A stretch of 64,000 nt of DNA. Source: Nocardiopsis alba DSM 43377. GTDB taxonomy: Bacteria > Actinomycetota > Actinomycetes > Streptosporangiales > Streptosporangiaceae. The stretch is taken from positions 62,001 through 126,000 of the forward strand of contig NZ_ANAC01000011.1 in NCBI RefSeq assembly GCF_000341225.1. The letters run 5' to 3'. The stretch's first letter is position 1. The number at the start of each line of letters is the position of its first letter. Under the pieces are notes generated by a model that was given only the letters and a program-made list of their open reading frames with translations, was not told the origin of the DNA and ran no database searches. The translations under genes and the position numbers were made by a program. Shown here one piece after another: positions 31,147-40,414 of this stretch.

Positions 31147-33936
31147 TCACTCCCAGGTCAGGCGGTGGGCGGTCGACACCTCCAGCGGGGCACTCCCTCG
31201 GTGGGCGGACAGCAGGGCGCGGCCCGCGTCGGAACGGGTGTGGACCACCTCGCCCGGACCGACCCACCGGTTCCACGCCCGCTCGAAGGCGAGCGCGTGT
31301 TTCCGGTTCCGCCCCGAGGCCGACGGCACCGCGTGGAAGACGGCCACCGTCTCCTCATCGGAACCGGTGAGCACGTAACGGGGGACCAGATAGCGCGGTT
31401 CGCCGACCAACGGCCCCAGGACCTCGTCGAGGGCCTCGGTGAACAGCGCCGCCGCCTCCGGGGCGTCGAGGGTGAACCGGTAGACGCCATCGCCGTCCAC
31501 ATGGATCCGCACCCCTCGCGCCCCCGTGCCGGAGAGACCGACCGAGCGCAGCGCGTCGGCCACGGCACAGGCGTAACGGGCCGTCTCGACCGGAGCGCGG
31601 GCCAGGGCGCGGAGCCTCTCGGCCTCCCGGGCGGTACGCCCGAACGCCCGCCACCACGAGGCCCCGGCGAGCACGGCGGCGGCCAGGGCCGGCGCCCACA
31701 GCCAGGGCAGGAGGAGGCCGGCCACGAGGAACACCGCCATGACGGGACCCGCGATCCAGACGAGCCCCAGGTCGCGCGCGGCCGGCAGCCTTCTCGGAAC
31801 GGGCACGATCCCGCCCTCGCCGACCGTCACCTCGGGTTGCTCCGGACGGGCCACCACCCCGTCGGGTCCGTGGTCGACCGGGGCCGAACGCGGGCCGCGC
31901 ACCCGGAGCGTGGGCAGCAGCACGTCCTCGTAGCCCGCACCCAGGCGCCAACGCGCGCGGGTCCCCTCCCGGTCGGCCGCGCGTTCGATCATTCGGAGGT
32001 TGACCCGGCCCGGGTCCTCGGGCGGTTCGTAGGGGGAGAGCTCCGGATCCACGTGCGCGATCCCGCTCATGATCCCGCCGTCCGCGTCCACCCCCAGATA
32101 GCCCTCGTGCTTGCGGACGAAGCGGTCCCAGTCGGCCGCCCCGCGCGGATGCTCACGGCTCACGCACACCACCGTCCAGGTGTGCGCCACCTTCTCCGGC
32201 CACGTGGGATCCAGCCGCAGGGCCCGCCCCCGGCTCTGGACGACCGCCGTCGGGGTGGTCGCGGTGGTCAGGTCCACCACCGTGTTGACCCCGCGGGCGT
32301 CCCACCCCTCCCCGAGCAGGGCGCGCGTGCCCACCAGCACGTGCGACCGGCCGCTCTCCAGGAAGCGCGTCACCGCGCCCACCCAGGAACGCGAGGTCCA
32401 CGCCCCCTCCAACACGTGCAGCCCGTCGACCTCGCGGACGACCGGGTCCACCGAGGGGAGTTCCGAACGGACGAACTCCACCAGCGCCGCCGAGGTCGCC
32501 GGTCCGGTCGCCACGGTCCGACCCGTGACCAGCACCGGCTCCAGAACGCTCGTGCGGGGATCGGCGGCGAGCCGGACCACCTGGAGCCAGGCCGAACCGG
32601 CGTCGTCGGGGATCACCCCGCGCAACGCCGCCGGTGCGCGGGCGGAGGCGCGTTCGTGGTCGCACAGCACCAGGGCCCGCAACCGCGGTCCGATGGCCTC
32701 CCACTCCGTCGCGAGGATGTCCACCGTGGCCAGGGACTTCGCGGCGCTGCGGGCCAGGACCCGGTCCACCGGTGAGGCGCCCTTGCGGACCCCCTTGCGG
32801 GTGAGGTGGTGGCCCACGGACGGCAGCGCGGCGCGGATGCGTTCGCGCGCCTCACGGTCCCGAGGGGAGTCGGGGTCCAGACAGTGCCGCGCGTAGTCGC
32901 CGATCAGCGCGGTCCAGTCCTCGGCCCTCGGCGGATGCCGGTGCCGCTCATGGAGGCGGGCCCCGTCGGGCAGCGCGATGAGGCCCTGATGGTGCAGGCG
33001 GAGTACCGCGTCGGTGAGCGCGGGGTCGCGTGCGGCGAGCGTCCCCCAGGCCACACCGCCGCCCTCCTCCGCGTCCCGCGAGACGAAGCGGGCGTCCAAC
33101 CATGGGAGGAGATCGGTGTCCGCGAACCCGGGTTCGAGCAGATCGGTGCAGAGGGCCGCGAAGCGGGCGCCCTGCCCGGCGAGGTACTCGTGCTCGGTCA
33201 GGGTGGGCTCGGTGACGTGCACCAGTTCGGCGAAGGGCGCCAGATATCCGTCGCGCACCAGGGCGGGCAGGGAGGCGCCGACGATCGGCGGCCCGAACAG
33301 CCGGTCGACCAGGTCGCGTTCGGCGGCGGTGAGGCTTCCGGCGGGGGTGCCGGTCAGCCCGATCACGTGGGCGTCGGGCAGTTCGTCGAGGATCTCCGCG
33401 AGCAGACGCCCCCAGACCTGGAGCAGGTGGTGGCATTCGTCGAGCAGCAGGGTCAGTGGTCCCGCGCCGTGCAGGGCGGCCACCAGGGCCCGCCCGTTGG
33501 CGTGCAGCCTGTCGCGGACGGGGGTGGCGGAGCGTCCCTCCTCGTCGGTCTCGGCGTCGGGGTCGAAGACCGCCAGAGACTGGTAGGTGAGCACGTTGAC
33601 GGCGTCGCCGAGAGCCCGATCGTCGCCCGCGTCGCACCCTTCGGGGCGCTCGAAGGCCCTCCAGTGGCGGATCCATTGGCCCTGGATGGCGGTGTTGGGG
33701 ACCAGCACCACGGTGCGGCGCCCCAGCCGGCGCGCGGCCTCCAACCCCACCAGGGTCTTGCCGGCGCCGGGCGGCAGCACGATCCAGGTCCGCCGGTCGC
33801 CCTCGGCCCAACGTTCGTCCACCCGGGCGAGCGCGTCGTTCTGGTACGGGCGGGGTTCGCCCGGCCAGAAGGCGCCGCTCAGCGGGGCCGTGCCCGGTGA
33901 CGGTCCGGCCGCGGTCGGTTCCCCGGTCTGCGACAT
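31147..33936 (-). CDS. SF2 DEAD/DEAH-type helicase with C-terminal membrane helices
   Basis: A 929-residue protein. The helicase core has Q-like RPYQNDALARV, Walker A PPGAGKT (55-61), motif II DECH (166-169), motif III LTGTPAGS, and in the second RecA domain HVLVGTRALLGEGWDARGVN and motif VI QSRGRALRLD. After about residue 735 comes LVWIAGPVMAVFLVAGLLLP plus a second hydrophobic run, two probable membrane helices, then a 150-residue soluble domain. Nucleic-acid helicases are rarely membrane proteins, so the layout is unusual. It is monocistronic and convergent with nothing. The role could be DNA repair, defence or RNA work; the sequence does not decide. Confidence 0.82.
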   Translation of the reverse strand: MSQTGEPTAAGPSPGTAPLSGAFWPGEPRPYQNDALARVDERWAEGDRRTWIVLPPGAGKTLVGLEAARRLGRRTVVLVPNTAIQGQWIRHWRAFERPEGCDAGDDRALGDAVNVLTYQSLAVFDPDAETDEEGRSATPVRDRLHANGRALVAALHGAGPLTLLLDECHHLLQVWGRLLAEILDELPDAHVIGLTGTPAGSLTAAERDLVDRLFGPPIVGASLPALVRDGYLAPFAELVHVTEPTLTEHEYLAGQGARFAALCTDLLEPGFADTDLLPWLDARFVSRDAEEGGGVAWGTLAARDPALTDAVLRLHHQGLIALPDGARLHERHRHPPRAEDWTALIGDYARHCLDPDSPRDREARERIRAALPSVGHHLTRKGVRKGASPVDRVLARSAAKSLATVDILATEWEAIGPRLRALVLCDHERASARAPAALRGVIPDDAGSAWLQVVRLAADPRTSVLEPVLVTGRTVATGPATSAALVEFVRSELPSVDPVVREVDGLHVLEGAWTSRSWVGAVTRFLESGRSHVLVGTRALLGEGWDARGVNTVVDLTTATTPTAVVQSRGRALRLDPTWPEKVAHTWTVVCVSREHPRGAADWDRFVRKHEGYLGVDADGGIMSGIAHVDPELSPYEPPEDPGRVNLRMIERAADREGTRARWRLGAGYEDVLLPTLRVRGPRSAPVDHGPDGVVARPEQPEVTVGEGGIVPVPRRLPAARDLGLVWIAGPVMAVFLVAGLLLPWLWAPALAAAVLAGASWWRAFGRTAREAERLRALARAPVETARYACAVADALRSVGLSGTGARGVRIHVDGDGVYRFTLDAPEAAALFTEALDEVLGPLVGEPRYLVPRYVLTGSDEETVAVFHAVPSASGRNRKHALAFERAWNRWVGPGEVVHTRSDAGRALLSAHRGSAPLEVSTAHRLTWE

Positions 33937-33990
33937 CCCCCCAGACTAGCCAGGCCGGGACCGCCTCCTCGGCGGCCCCGGCCCTCCCGC

Positions 33991-36345
33991 TCACTCCGAG
34001 CGCAGCCCCTCCGGGCTCATGGTCCGCAGCAGGGCCGGGACCGCCAGGAGCGTGGTCAGCATCGCGACCACCACACCCGCGCCGGTGATGATGAGGATGT
34101 CGACCGGGGCGAAGGTCACGGGGAGGTCGACCGCGATCAGGGCCAGCGCTCCCAGGGTGGTCCCGGCCACCGCGGCCAAGACGATGCCCAAGAGCACGGG
34201 GAGCGTGGTCTGCCACAGCACCGAGGCGATCAGGGTGCGTCGCCGTGTGCCGAAGGCGGTCAGTACCGCGTGCACCCTCTTGCGTTCCCTGACCTGCTCG
34301 ATCGTGCCCACCACCAGCCCGGCGGCGATCATCGACAGACAGGCGAGGGCGCCGGCGATGAGCGCGTCACGCATGTCGAGCATGTCGGGGTCGGCGACGA
34401 AGGCGACCGGGAAGAGCAGGCTGGAGGCGGGGTCCAAGGCCCTGATGGAACCCTGGAGCTCCTCCTGCATCTCGGGGACGGACGGGTCGCCCCGAAGCCA
34501 CACTTCGCCCCGGACGGAGAGGCCTTCCGGTAGCCTCATGGCCTCCGGGGTGGCGAGGACGGCGTCCGGCACGGAGGCCTCCGAGTACCAGGGGTGGTCG
34601 AGCGGAGGTCCCTCGAACGTGGACCACCGCGGCACCGTCCACTCGGCGGGCTCCACCTCCTCCCCGGCGCCGACCAGCAGGGTGTCGCCGGCCTCCACCC
34701 CCGCCACGTCGCCGAAGACGTCTCCGGGGGAGCACCCCGGCAGGTCGGCCATCTCGCGCAGGGACGGGCAGTCGGCGATCACGATCCGAACGTCGGAGCC
34801 CTCGGCGGTGGCGCCCCACGTCTCCTCGTAGGCCAGGGCCTTCTCCAGCCCGGGGACCTCCGCCACGAGGGCGTCGACCTCGGCGGAGGTGGGGACCTCG
34901 CGCAGATCGGCCTGGAGTTGGTACCCGGCCGCTCCGAACTCCATCTCCTCGTACGCCTCCTCGACGGACTCCGCCTGGAACACCGTCAGCTGTTGCCAGG
35001 CGCCGGCGTACAGGCTCTGCAACGCGATGGCGCCCGCGACGGTCACCACGATCCCGGCGACGGCGCGGACGGGGCCGTCGCCCGCCGCGGCCAGACGGCG
35101 CAGGGCCAGCTGGAGGGAGAGCGGGCCGCCCGAGGCCCGGCCGAAGAGCCGGTCGAGCAGCCAGGGGAGCACGGCCGTCGTGCCGAACAGCGCGGCCAAC
35201 AGGCCGGTCGCCATCAGCGGCGCCCATCCGACCCCGCCCAGATCGATCCGCATGCTCAGGAGGATGAGGGCGATGCCCGCCACGAACAGGAGGAGCCGCC
35301 ACCACAGTCGAGGGCGGCGTCGCTCGGCACGGCGGACGGTGCCCAGCGGTTCGATCACCACACGGCTCAGGGAGACGAGCACCACCCACAGGGCCAGCAG
35401 GGGCACACCGAGAAGGACCAGGAGGGCGAGCACGGGATGCGGGACCACGTCGGCGGTGTACAGGCCGCTCGAGACCGGCACCGCCTCCACGATCGGGCGA
35501 CCGGCGAGGAAGAGCCCGGCGCCCAGCAACAGACCGAGCGCCATCCCGGGGAGGGTCTCGCCCGCGGCGATGCGCCGGGTGGCGCCGCGGTCGGCCCCCA
35601 TCAACCGCAACGCGGCCAGGCGACGGTCGCGCTTCTCACCACCGAAGCGCACCGCCGCTCCGAGGAAGACCACCACGGGGGTGAGCATGACGACCACGCC
35701 CACCACGCCGAGCAGCAGGATGACGGGTTCGTCGCTGGATCCTTGTTCACCGCCGAAACCGGGGAGCCGGCCGGCGCCGTCGTCCAGGGTCAGGTCGTCG
35801 TCGCCGAGGTAGTAGGCGAGTTCGTGCGGCCCTATGAGGCCTTCGGGGCCGATCTCTCCGATGACGGTGTGGTCGTACCCGCGTCGGAGCGCCGACCGTT
35901 CCGGGTCGTCGAGGAGTTCGGCCAGGGCCGGGGAGAGCACGATCTCTCCGGGGCCGGGGAACGTCTCCACCCCGGGCGGGAGCGGCGGGTCGTCCCCCTC
36001 CGCCCTGAGGAGTCGCCCGCGGATCATCGAGCCCTCGTACTCGGTGTCGGTGACCTTGAACAGCAGGGTGTCGTCGCCCGGGGGAGGCGGCGGGTACTCC
36101 GCCACCTGGTAGTCCATACGCTCGGCGTTCCGTTCCCCCAGGTTGTCCAGGATGACCGGAAGGGAGGCGGCCAGGAGGAGGGCGGCGGTGGCGATGCCCA
36201 CCCCGAGCGCCGTCAGCAGGGTCCTGGCCACGACCTCACGGCCTCCGCGCAGCGAGAGCCGCGCGCCCAGCCGGAGGTCCTTGAGGAAGGACGATCGGGA
36301 CCGTCCGCGTCGGGCCCCGGTGGGCGGGTCCTCGCGCGGGCTCAT
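33991..36345 (-). CDS. FtsX-family ABC transporter permease
   Basis: A 784-residue membrane protein from ATG 36345 (ATGA overlap with the ATPase stop). It has an N-terminal helix (about 27-50), an extracytoplasmic domain, and two sets of FtsX-type helices near the middle and C-terminus (VRERKRVHAVLTAFGTRRRT is the cytoplasmic loop of the second set). The second extracytoplasmic domain has paired Cys (VIADCPSLREM, LPGCSPGD). MacB-like two-FtsX proteins move lipids, peptides or drugs outward or do mechanical signalling. It forms an operon with the ATPase and PadR. Confidence 0.85.
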   Translation of the reverse strand: MSPREDPPTGARRGRSRSSFLKDLRLGARLSLRGGREVVARTLLTALGVGIATAALLLAASLPVILDNLGERNAERMDYQVAEYPPPPPGDDTLLFKVTDTEYEGSMIRGRLLRAEGDDPPLPPGVETFPGPGEIVLSPALAELLDDPERSALRRGYDHTVIGEIGPEGLIGPHELAYYLGDDDLTLDDGAGRLPGFGGEQGSSDEPVILLLGVVGVVVMLTPVVVFLGAAVRFGGEKRDRRLAALRLMGADRGATRRIAAGETLPGMALGLLLGAGLFLAGRPIVEAVPVSSGLYTADVVPHPVLALLVLLGVPLLALWVVLVSLSRVVIEPLGTVRRAERRRPRLWWRLLLFVAGIALILLSMRIDLGGVGWAPLMATGLLAALFGTTAVLPWLLDRLFGRASGGPLSLQLALRRLAAAGDGPVRAVAGIVVTVAGAIALQSLYAGAWQQLTVFQAESVEEAYEEMEFGAAGYQLQADLREVPTSAEVDALVAEVPGLEKALAYEETWGATAEGSDVRIVIADCPSLREMADLPGCSPGDVFGDVAGVEAGDTLLVGAGEEVEPAEWTVPRWSTFEGPPLDHPWYSEASVPDAVLATPEAMRLPEGLSVRGEVWLRGDPSVPEMQEELQGSIRALDPASSLLFPVAFVADPDMLDMRDALIAGALACLSMIAAGLVVGTIEQVRERKRVHAVLTAFGTRRRTLIASVLWQTTLPVLLGIVLAAVAGTTLGALALIAVDLPVTFAPVDILIITGAGVVVAMLTTLLAVPALLRTMSPEGLRSE

Positions 36346-37067
36346 CCGACCCCTCCGAGGTCCCGGGTACGGCCGTCGCGCACGACGACCTCCCGGTCGG
36401 CGTAGGCGGCGACCCGGGCCTCGTGCGTCACCACGACCACGGCGGCCCCGCTCTCCCGGGCGGCGTCGGTGAGCAGGCGGATCACCCGTTCGCCGTTCAG
36501 GGAGTCGAGCGCGCCGGTGGGCTCGTCGGCGAAGACCACCCGGGGGCGGGTGACCAGGGCCCGGGCCACCGCGACCCGTTGGCCCTCGCCGCCCGAGCAC
36601 TCGCCCGGGGTCTTCGCGGCGAGGTCGCCCACGCCCAGGCGGTCCAGCCAGTGGGCGGCGGTGCGTTCGGCCCGGCGTCGGGACTCCCCGTCCAGGCGCA
36701 GGGGGAGCGCGACGTTCTCCAGACAGGAGAGCTCGGGGACGAGCTGACCGAACTGGAAGAGGAAGCCGAACTCGGTCCGACGCAGGGCGCTCAGTTCGGT
36801 GTCGGAGGCGGTCGTGAGGTCGGTGCCGTCGTATTCGATCCGGCCTTCGTCGGGGCGCACCACACCGGCGAGGCAGTGCAGCAGCGTGGACTTTCCGGAG
36901 CCGGAGGGGCCCATGACGGCCACGATCTCTCCGGGGTAGAGGGTGAGGGAGGCGTCCAGCAGGGCGGGTGTGGGGCCGAAGGAGCGGCTCACCCCGGAGG
37001 CGGTGAGCAGGGGGACGGCGGAGGAGGAAGGGGTTCCACCGGGGTGGGGGGAGAGGTCGGTGGTCAC
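36342..37067 (-). CDS. ABC transporter ATPase, LolD/MacB-like
   Basis: A 241-residue ATPase from GTG 37067, overlapping the padR stop by 4 bp. Walker A GPSGSGKST, Q-loop FQFGQLVPELS, Walker B VVFADEPTGALD and switch VVTHEARVA are typical. The signature motif reads CSGGEGQRV, a small departure from LSGGQ. It powers the FtsX-type permease encoded next. Confidence 0.88.
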   Translation of the reverse strand: MTTDLSPHPGGTPSSSAVPLLTASGVSRSFGPTPALLDASLTLYPGEIVAVMGPSGSGKSTLLHCLAGVVRPDEGRIEYDGTDLTTASDTELSALRRTEFGFLFQFGQLVPELSCLENVALPLRLDGESRRRAERTAAHWLDRLGVGDLAAKTPGECSGGEGQRVAVARALVTRPRVVFADEPTGALDSLNGERVIRLLTDAARESGAAVVVVTHEARVAAYADREVVVRDGRTRDLGGVG

Positions 37068-37588
37068 CGGCGGACCTCCTTCGCCAGGTCGTTCAGCCGG
37101 GCGGCGGTGAGCTCCAGCCAGCGCAGGTCGGCCTCCAGATGGAAGAGGGCGTGGTCGCAGATGAGCTGCTCGGCGAGGTCGCCCTCGCTCTTGCGGCGGG
37201 TGAACTCCCGCATCCGACGCAGATGTTCGACGCGTTGGACGTCGAGGATCTCGTCGGCCGGGCGGCCGGTGAGCAGGGCGAGCACGACCTTCGTGTAGAG
37301 GGTGCTCTGGAGGTAGGGCTCGGGGCTCTCGGGTCGGGACAGCCACCGTTCGACGTCGGTGACCCCCGCGTCGGTGACGGCGTAGCGCTTGCGTTCGGGG
37401 CCCGAGCCGGCCTCGACCGATTCGATCTCCACCAGACCGTTCTTCAGCAGGCGGGAGAGGGTGGCGTACACCTGCCCGTAGGCGAGGGGGCGCCTGGTGG
37501 CGAAGCGTTCGTCGTAGGCGTTCTTGAGGTCGTAGCCGTGTTGGGGGCTGCGCTCCAACAGGCCGAGGAGGGTGGTTCCCAGGGACAT
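37064..37588 (-). CDS. PadR-family transcriptional regulator
   Basis: A 174-residue repressor from ATG 37588. The PadR winged helix is clear (LGLLERSPQHGYDLKNAYDE, YATLSRLLKNGLVE), followed by the Vir_act_alpha_C coiled-coil region (HLRRMREFTRRK). It is the first gene of the operon padR-ATPase-permease and probably represses it through the CTATACA repeats just upstream; PadR proteins of this type often respond to the drug or lipid exported. Confidence 0.88.
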   Translation of the reverse strand: MSLGTTLLGLLERSPQHGYDLKNAYDERFATRRPLAYGQVYATLSRLLKNGLVEIESVEAGSGPERKRYAVTDAGVTDVERWLSRPESPEPYLQSTLYTKVVLALLTGRPADEILDVQRVEHLRRMREFTRRKSEGDLAEQLICDHALFHLEADLRWLELTAARLNDLAKEVRR

Positions 37589-37596
37589 GATCGCGA

Positions 37597-37628
37597 CTAT
37601 ACACAACGTCTATACACACCATGTATAG
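37597..37628. promoter_or_regulatory. PadR operator, three CTATACA half-sites
   Basis: CTATACA occurs at 37597-37603 and 37610-37616, and its reverse complement TGTATAG at 37622-37628. The last two form an inverted repeat with 5-bp spacing. They start 9 bp before padR. Confidence 0.7.
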
Positions 37629-37710
37629 CTGGCTGCGGGTGGATCGGGCGCACGTCGGTGAGGGGGCGGCCGGGCCCGAAGGTCACGTGGGCGGGGCCGT
37701 GGTGAGAAGG

Positions 37711-37741
37711 CCCGCCCCGGGCCGGCGAGGCCCGGGGCGGG
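37711..37741 (-). terminator. Terminator of the 37747 gene
   Basis: Perfect 13-bp arms CCCGCCCCGGGCC / GGCCCGGGGCGGG with loop GGCGA, directly after the minus-strand stop at 37747. No T tract. Confidence 0.6.
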
Positions 37742-37746
37742 AGGGA

Positions 37747-38208
37747 TCAGCGGGGGTCGGTCCGGTTTCCGGGCAGCCCGTGCAGGTGGGGTCTGGCGGG
37801 CTCGGCGGCACGGGCCGCGCGGCGCAGCCGGTGCCAGGAGGTGGCCCAGCGCAGACGTTCGCCCTCGTCGGTGCCGACGCAGGCGGTCACGAAGGCCATG
37901 AGGAACACGTAGCCGGGCAGCTCGGTGCCCTCCAGAGCGCGCTGGAACTTGTCGGCGGCGACCACGCCGCCGCACTTGTACTCCAGTTCGAGATAGGACC
38001 AGCCGCCCGCCCAGGCGAGATAGCGGCGCATGGTCAGCAGGAACTCCTCCGGAGTACGGGCGTCCGCCGGGTTGGGGCGGTCGTCCGCTTCGGGGGTCTC
38101 GGGTTCCGGTTCCGATCTCACGGGTTCGATATGGGCACGCTGGGGCCGACCGTCCCGGGAGAACGCTCGGTTGGGACCGGTCGGTTCGAGGACGCCAGGG
38201 ACACTCAC
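37747..38208 (-). CDS. Hypothetical protein with HTH-like central region
   Basis: A 153-residue protein from GTG 38208, chosen because AGGAG lies five bases upstream; a longer frame lacks such a site. After a 50-residue polar segment, the stretch TPEEFLLTMRRYLAWAGGWS, then YLELEYKCGGVVAADKFQRA, resembles the degenerate helix-turn-helix of many actinobacterial proteins (normally SYRELERR...LPRSTLADAL). The key turn residues are altered, so DNA binding is uncertain. It is monocistronic; the function is unknown. Confidence 0.6.
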   Translation of the reverse strand: MSVPGVLEPTGPNRAFSRDGRPQRAHIEPVRSEPEPETPEADDRPNPADARTPEEFLLTMRRYLAWAGGWSYLELEYKCGGVVAADKFQRALEGTELPGYVFLMAFVTACVGTDEGERLRWATSWHRLRRAARAAEPARPHLHGLPGNRTDPR

Positions 38209-38636
38209 TCGGTCTCCTTTTCGGCGGTCACCACGACGGCCGAGGACATGGAAATACACTCACCCGCACCCGTGATACACGGGTGGGGACAAAGGGGGTT
38301 CTGTGATCACCGATCGGCGGATGGGGATGTTGTGGCGTGAACACCGACCGATCGGTTACAGGGAAATCTACCGGATGAAGGCGACACACGAAAGCGCCTG
38401 GTGTCCGGGTCTGTGAGAGGCGTTGGTCTCTTTCGCGCGGGCCCTACGGTCCGCTAGGGGGCCCTCTCTCGATCTTTTTTCGGGAAAGAACACCAAAGGT
38501 GACCTGGGGTGCCACGGAAAGTGATCACAAAGCCGAGTGTATTCATTTACCCGTCCCGCTCGGGCGTGTCGGGAAAGACGATCTTTCTGAACTCTAGAAA
38601 AGGTTGACCGAAACCATTAATTAAGGACGACCGAAA
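38209..38636. other. 428-bp gene-free region with an orphan hairpin
   Basis: No coding frame is supported. It contains the promoter of the 37747 gene, a CCGATCGG palindrome near 38350, a GGGCCCTA/TAGGGGGCCC hairpin at 38439-38464 followed ten bases later by six T on the plus strand (38475-38480), and an AT-richer last 80 bp. The hairpin has no plus-strand gene before it. Confidence 0.5.
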
Positions 38637-39383
38637 CTAGGGGGTCCACCAGAGCGCGGTGGCGTCGTCCCGGACCTTGCCCCGGGGGAAGCGACGACAC
38701 GTCGGATCGTCCGACTCCAAGGCGCGGACCCGCTCCACCAGAGCCCGGGGACCCAGGTCACGGGCCATGGCGAAGGCCTCACGCCAGGACAGGTCCCCGA
38801 AGACCTCCACCGAGCGACTCGCCCCGTCGGACATCGCGAGAAAGGGACCTCGGGGGAGGGTTCCGGTCAGGGCCTCCTCCGCCGCGCGAGGGTCGGCCCC
38901 GGCGGTCCAGAAGCCCCCGGGGACGTTCCGCCACGCGCGGATCGCGGTTCCGGGCTCCACACGCGGCCGCAGATCGTCCAACCGGGTATCGGCCACCAGC
39001 CTGAGTCCGCCCCGCTCCTCGGCCAGCAGCACCGAGTCGGACAGCACCAGGTACTCCAGTTCGTCCCCGTCGATCCGGACGGCGATCACCGTCGCCGAGG
39101 GGGTCTCCCGGTTCCCGAGGTCGCAGATCCCCTCGTGCGACGCGGACACCGTGGTGATCGCCTCCGCCAACGCGTCCCGCAGGTAGAGACCCGCGTCGAT
39201 CCCGGCCAACAGCAGCGCCCCGAGTCTGCGAACGTGCCAGGCCACCCCGTGGGAGCAGCCGTTCTCGGTGTCCGTCGGAGCGCTGACACCGTCGAGCAGT
39301 ACCGCCGCGGAGGCGGTCACCGCGGCGAAGTCCTCGTTGGGGCGGTCGGGGGAGGCGGCTTCGGTGGCGAGGAGGAAGGGCAC
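38637..39383 (-). CDS. PP2C-like serine/threonine phosphatase domain protein
   Basis: A 248-residue protein from GTG 39383 (AGGA eight bases upstream); a longer frame begins at 39416. Metal-binding Asp positions of PP2C enzymes are visible in PDRPNEDFAAV, VLLDGVSAP, LAMSDGASRSV and VRDDATALWW. Most of the domain is present but it is short for bacterial PP2C. It would remove phosphate from Ser/Thr proteins in the cytoplasm. It is alone, and the partner kinase is not in the window. Confidence 0.78.
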   Translation of the reverse strand: MPFLLATEAASPDRPNEDFAAVTASAAVLLDGVSAPTDTENGCSHGVAWHVRRLGALLLAGIDAGLYLRDALAEAITTVSASHEGICDLGNRETPSATVIAVRIDGDELEYLVLSDSVLLAEERGGLRLVADTRLDDLRPRVEPGTAIRAWRNVPGGFWTAGADPRAAEEALTGTLPRGPFLAMSDGASRSVEVFGDLSWREAFAMARDLGPRALVERVRALESDDPTCRRFPRGKVRDDATALWWTP

Positions 39384-39487
39384 GGGCCACGTCCTACCCG
39401 AGGGGAGGGATCGCACTCTCCCCGAAGGGGGTCGTCCGGCTCACATCGCCTTCGACACGGGCGATGCGGACCCCGTGCATGACGAGA

Positions 39488-39516
39488 GCCGCCCCTCCCG
39501 GCGAGGGAGGGACGGC
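39488..39516 (-). terminator. Terminator of the L,D-transpeptidase gene
   Basis: GCCGCCCCTCCC (39488-39499) pairs with GGGAGGGACGGC (39505-39516), one mismatch, 13 bp past the stop at 39530. Confidence 0.6.
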
Positions 39517-39529
39517 CCGGGGTCGAGGG

Positions 39530-40300
39530 TCAGCGCACCACCACGGTGGCGTGCTCTTCCAGGTGGCCCTGCTCCCAGAGCCAGTCCATGGCGGCCAGGC
39601 TCACCCGTGCGCAGCCCTTGGAGGCCGGCTGGGCGGGGACGCTGGGGTAGCCGTGCACGGCGATGCCGCCGTTGAAGTACTTGGGCCGGTACAGCGCACC
39701 GTAGGGCCCCGGGTCCCAGGAGTCGACGCCGCGGAAGACGGCGAAGGTGCCCTCCGGGGTGGTGGCGATCCGCTCGTCGCCGTCGGAGCCCTCGTAGGGC
39801 TGTCCGGAACCGGTCGACGTGTGGATGACACTGTTCAGTTCACCGTCGACGACCACCAGCAGGAGCTGGCGCTCGAGGTCGATCTCCACCGCCGTTCCCG
39901 AGGAGGTGGGGGTGGGGACGGTGCCCTCGGCGAGCGCGGCGCGGGTGGCCGGACCCACGATGCCGTCCCGGTCGATGCCGGCGGCCTTCTGGAGGGCGAT
40001 GACGGCGTGCTCGGTGTGCATGCCGAACTGGCCGTCCACGCCGTCGATCCAGTAGCCGAGTTCGCTCAGGCGCTCCTGAAGGGCGGTCACCTGGTCGCCG
40101 GTGTCACCGGTGCGCAGGTCCGAGGTGATGGCCGAGGCGCTCTCGGCGACGGGGGAGGAGGCGGGGGCGGTCGGGGCGGCGTGCGCGGGGGAGGCGAGCA
40201 GCGCTCCGCTCAGGGCCAGGGCGCAGGCCGGGCCGAGGAGAAGGGTCGTTCGGGCGGCGTTCCGTCTGAAGGGGGTTCGGGGGGAGACCATACGTTCCAT
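39530..40300 (-). CDS. L,D-transpeptidase with peptidoglycan-binding domain
   Basis: A 256-residue exported enzyme (ATG 40300; ATG 40291 possible). A signal peptide ends near SPAHA (residue 41). A PG_binding_1 domain covers about 65-122 (VTALQERLSELGYWIDGVDG). The YkuD catalytic domain follows from about 137, with His216 in IAVHGYPSVP and nucleophile Cys230 in SKGCARVS. It forms 3-3 cross-links in, or attaches proteins to, peptidoglycan. It is monocistronic. Confidence 0.9.
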   Translation of the reverse strand: MERMVSPRTPFRRNAARTTLLLGPACALALSGALLASPAHAAPTAPASSPVAESASAITSDLRTGDTGDQVTALQERLSELGYWIDGVDGQFGMHTEHAVIALQKAAGIDRDGIVGPATRAALAEGTVPTPTSSGTAVEIDLERQLLLVVVDGELNSVIHTSTGSGQPYEGSDGDERIATTPEGTFAVFRGVDSWDPGPYGALYRPKYFNGGIAVHGYPSVPAQPASKGCARVSLAAMDWLWEQGHLEEHATVVVR

Positions 40301-40370
40301 TTACCCACAGAACCCGTTCTCTCGCCCCCTCGACCCCCGAATCCGTGAGAGGCGGAACACCCGGCGGAGC

Positions 40371-40406
40371 GAGGGATCCGGAGCCTCGAGAGGCTCCGGA
40401 TCCCTC
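40371..40406. terminator. Strong hairpin downstream of the DUF418 gene
   Basis: Perfect 17-bp arms (40371-40387 and 40390-40406) around GA, just past the DUF418 stop at 40415. There is no T tract. Confidence 0.6.
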
Positions 40407-40414
40407 GGCGCAGG

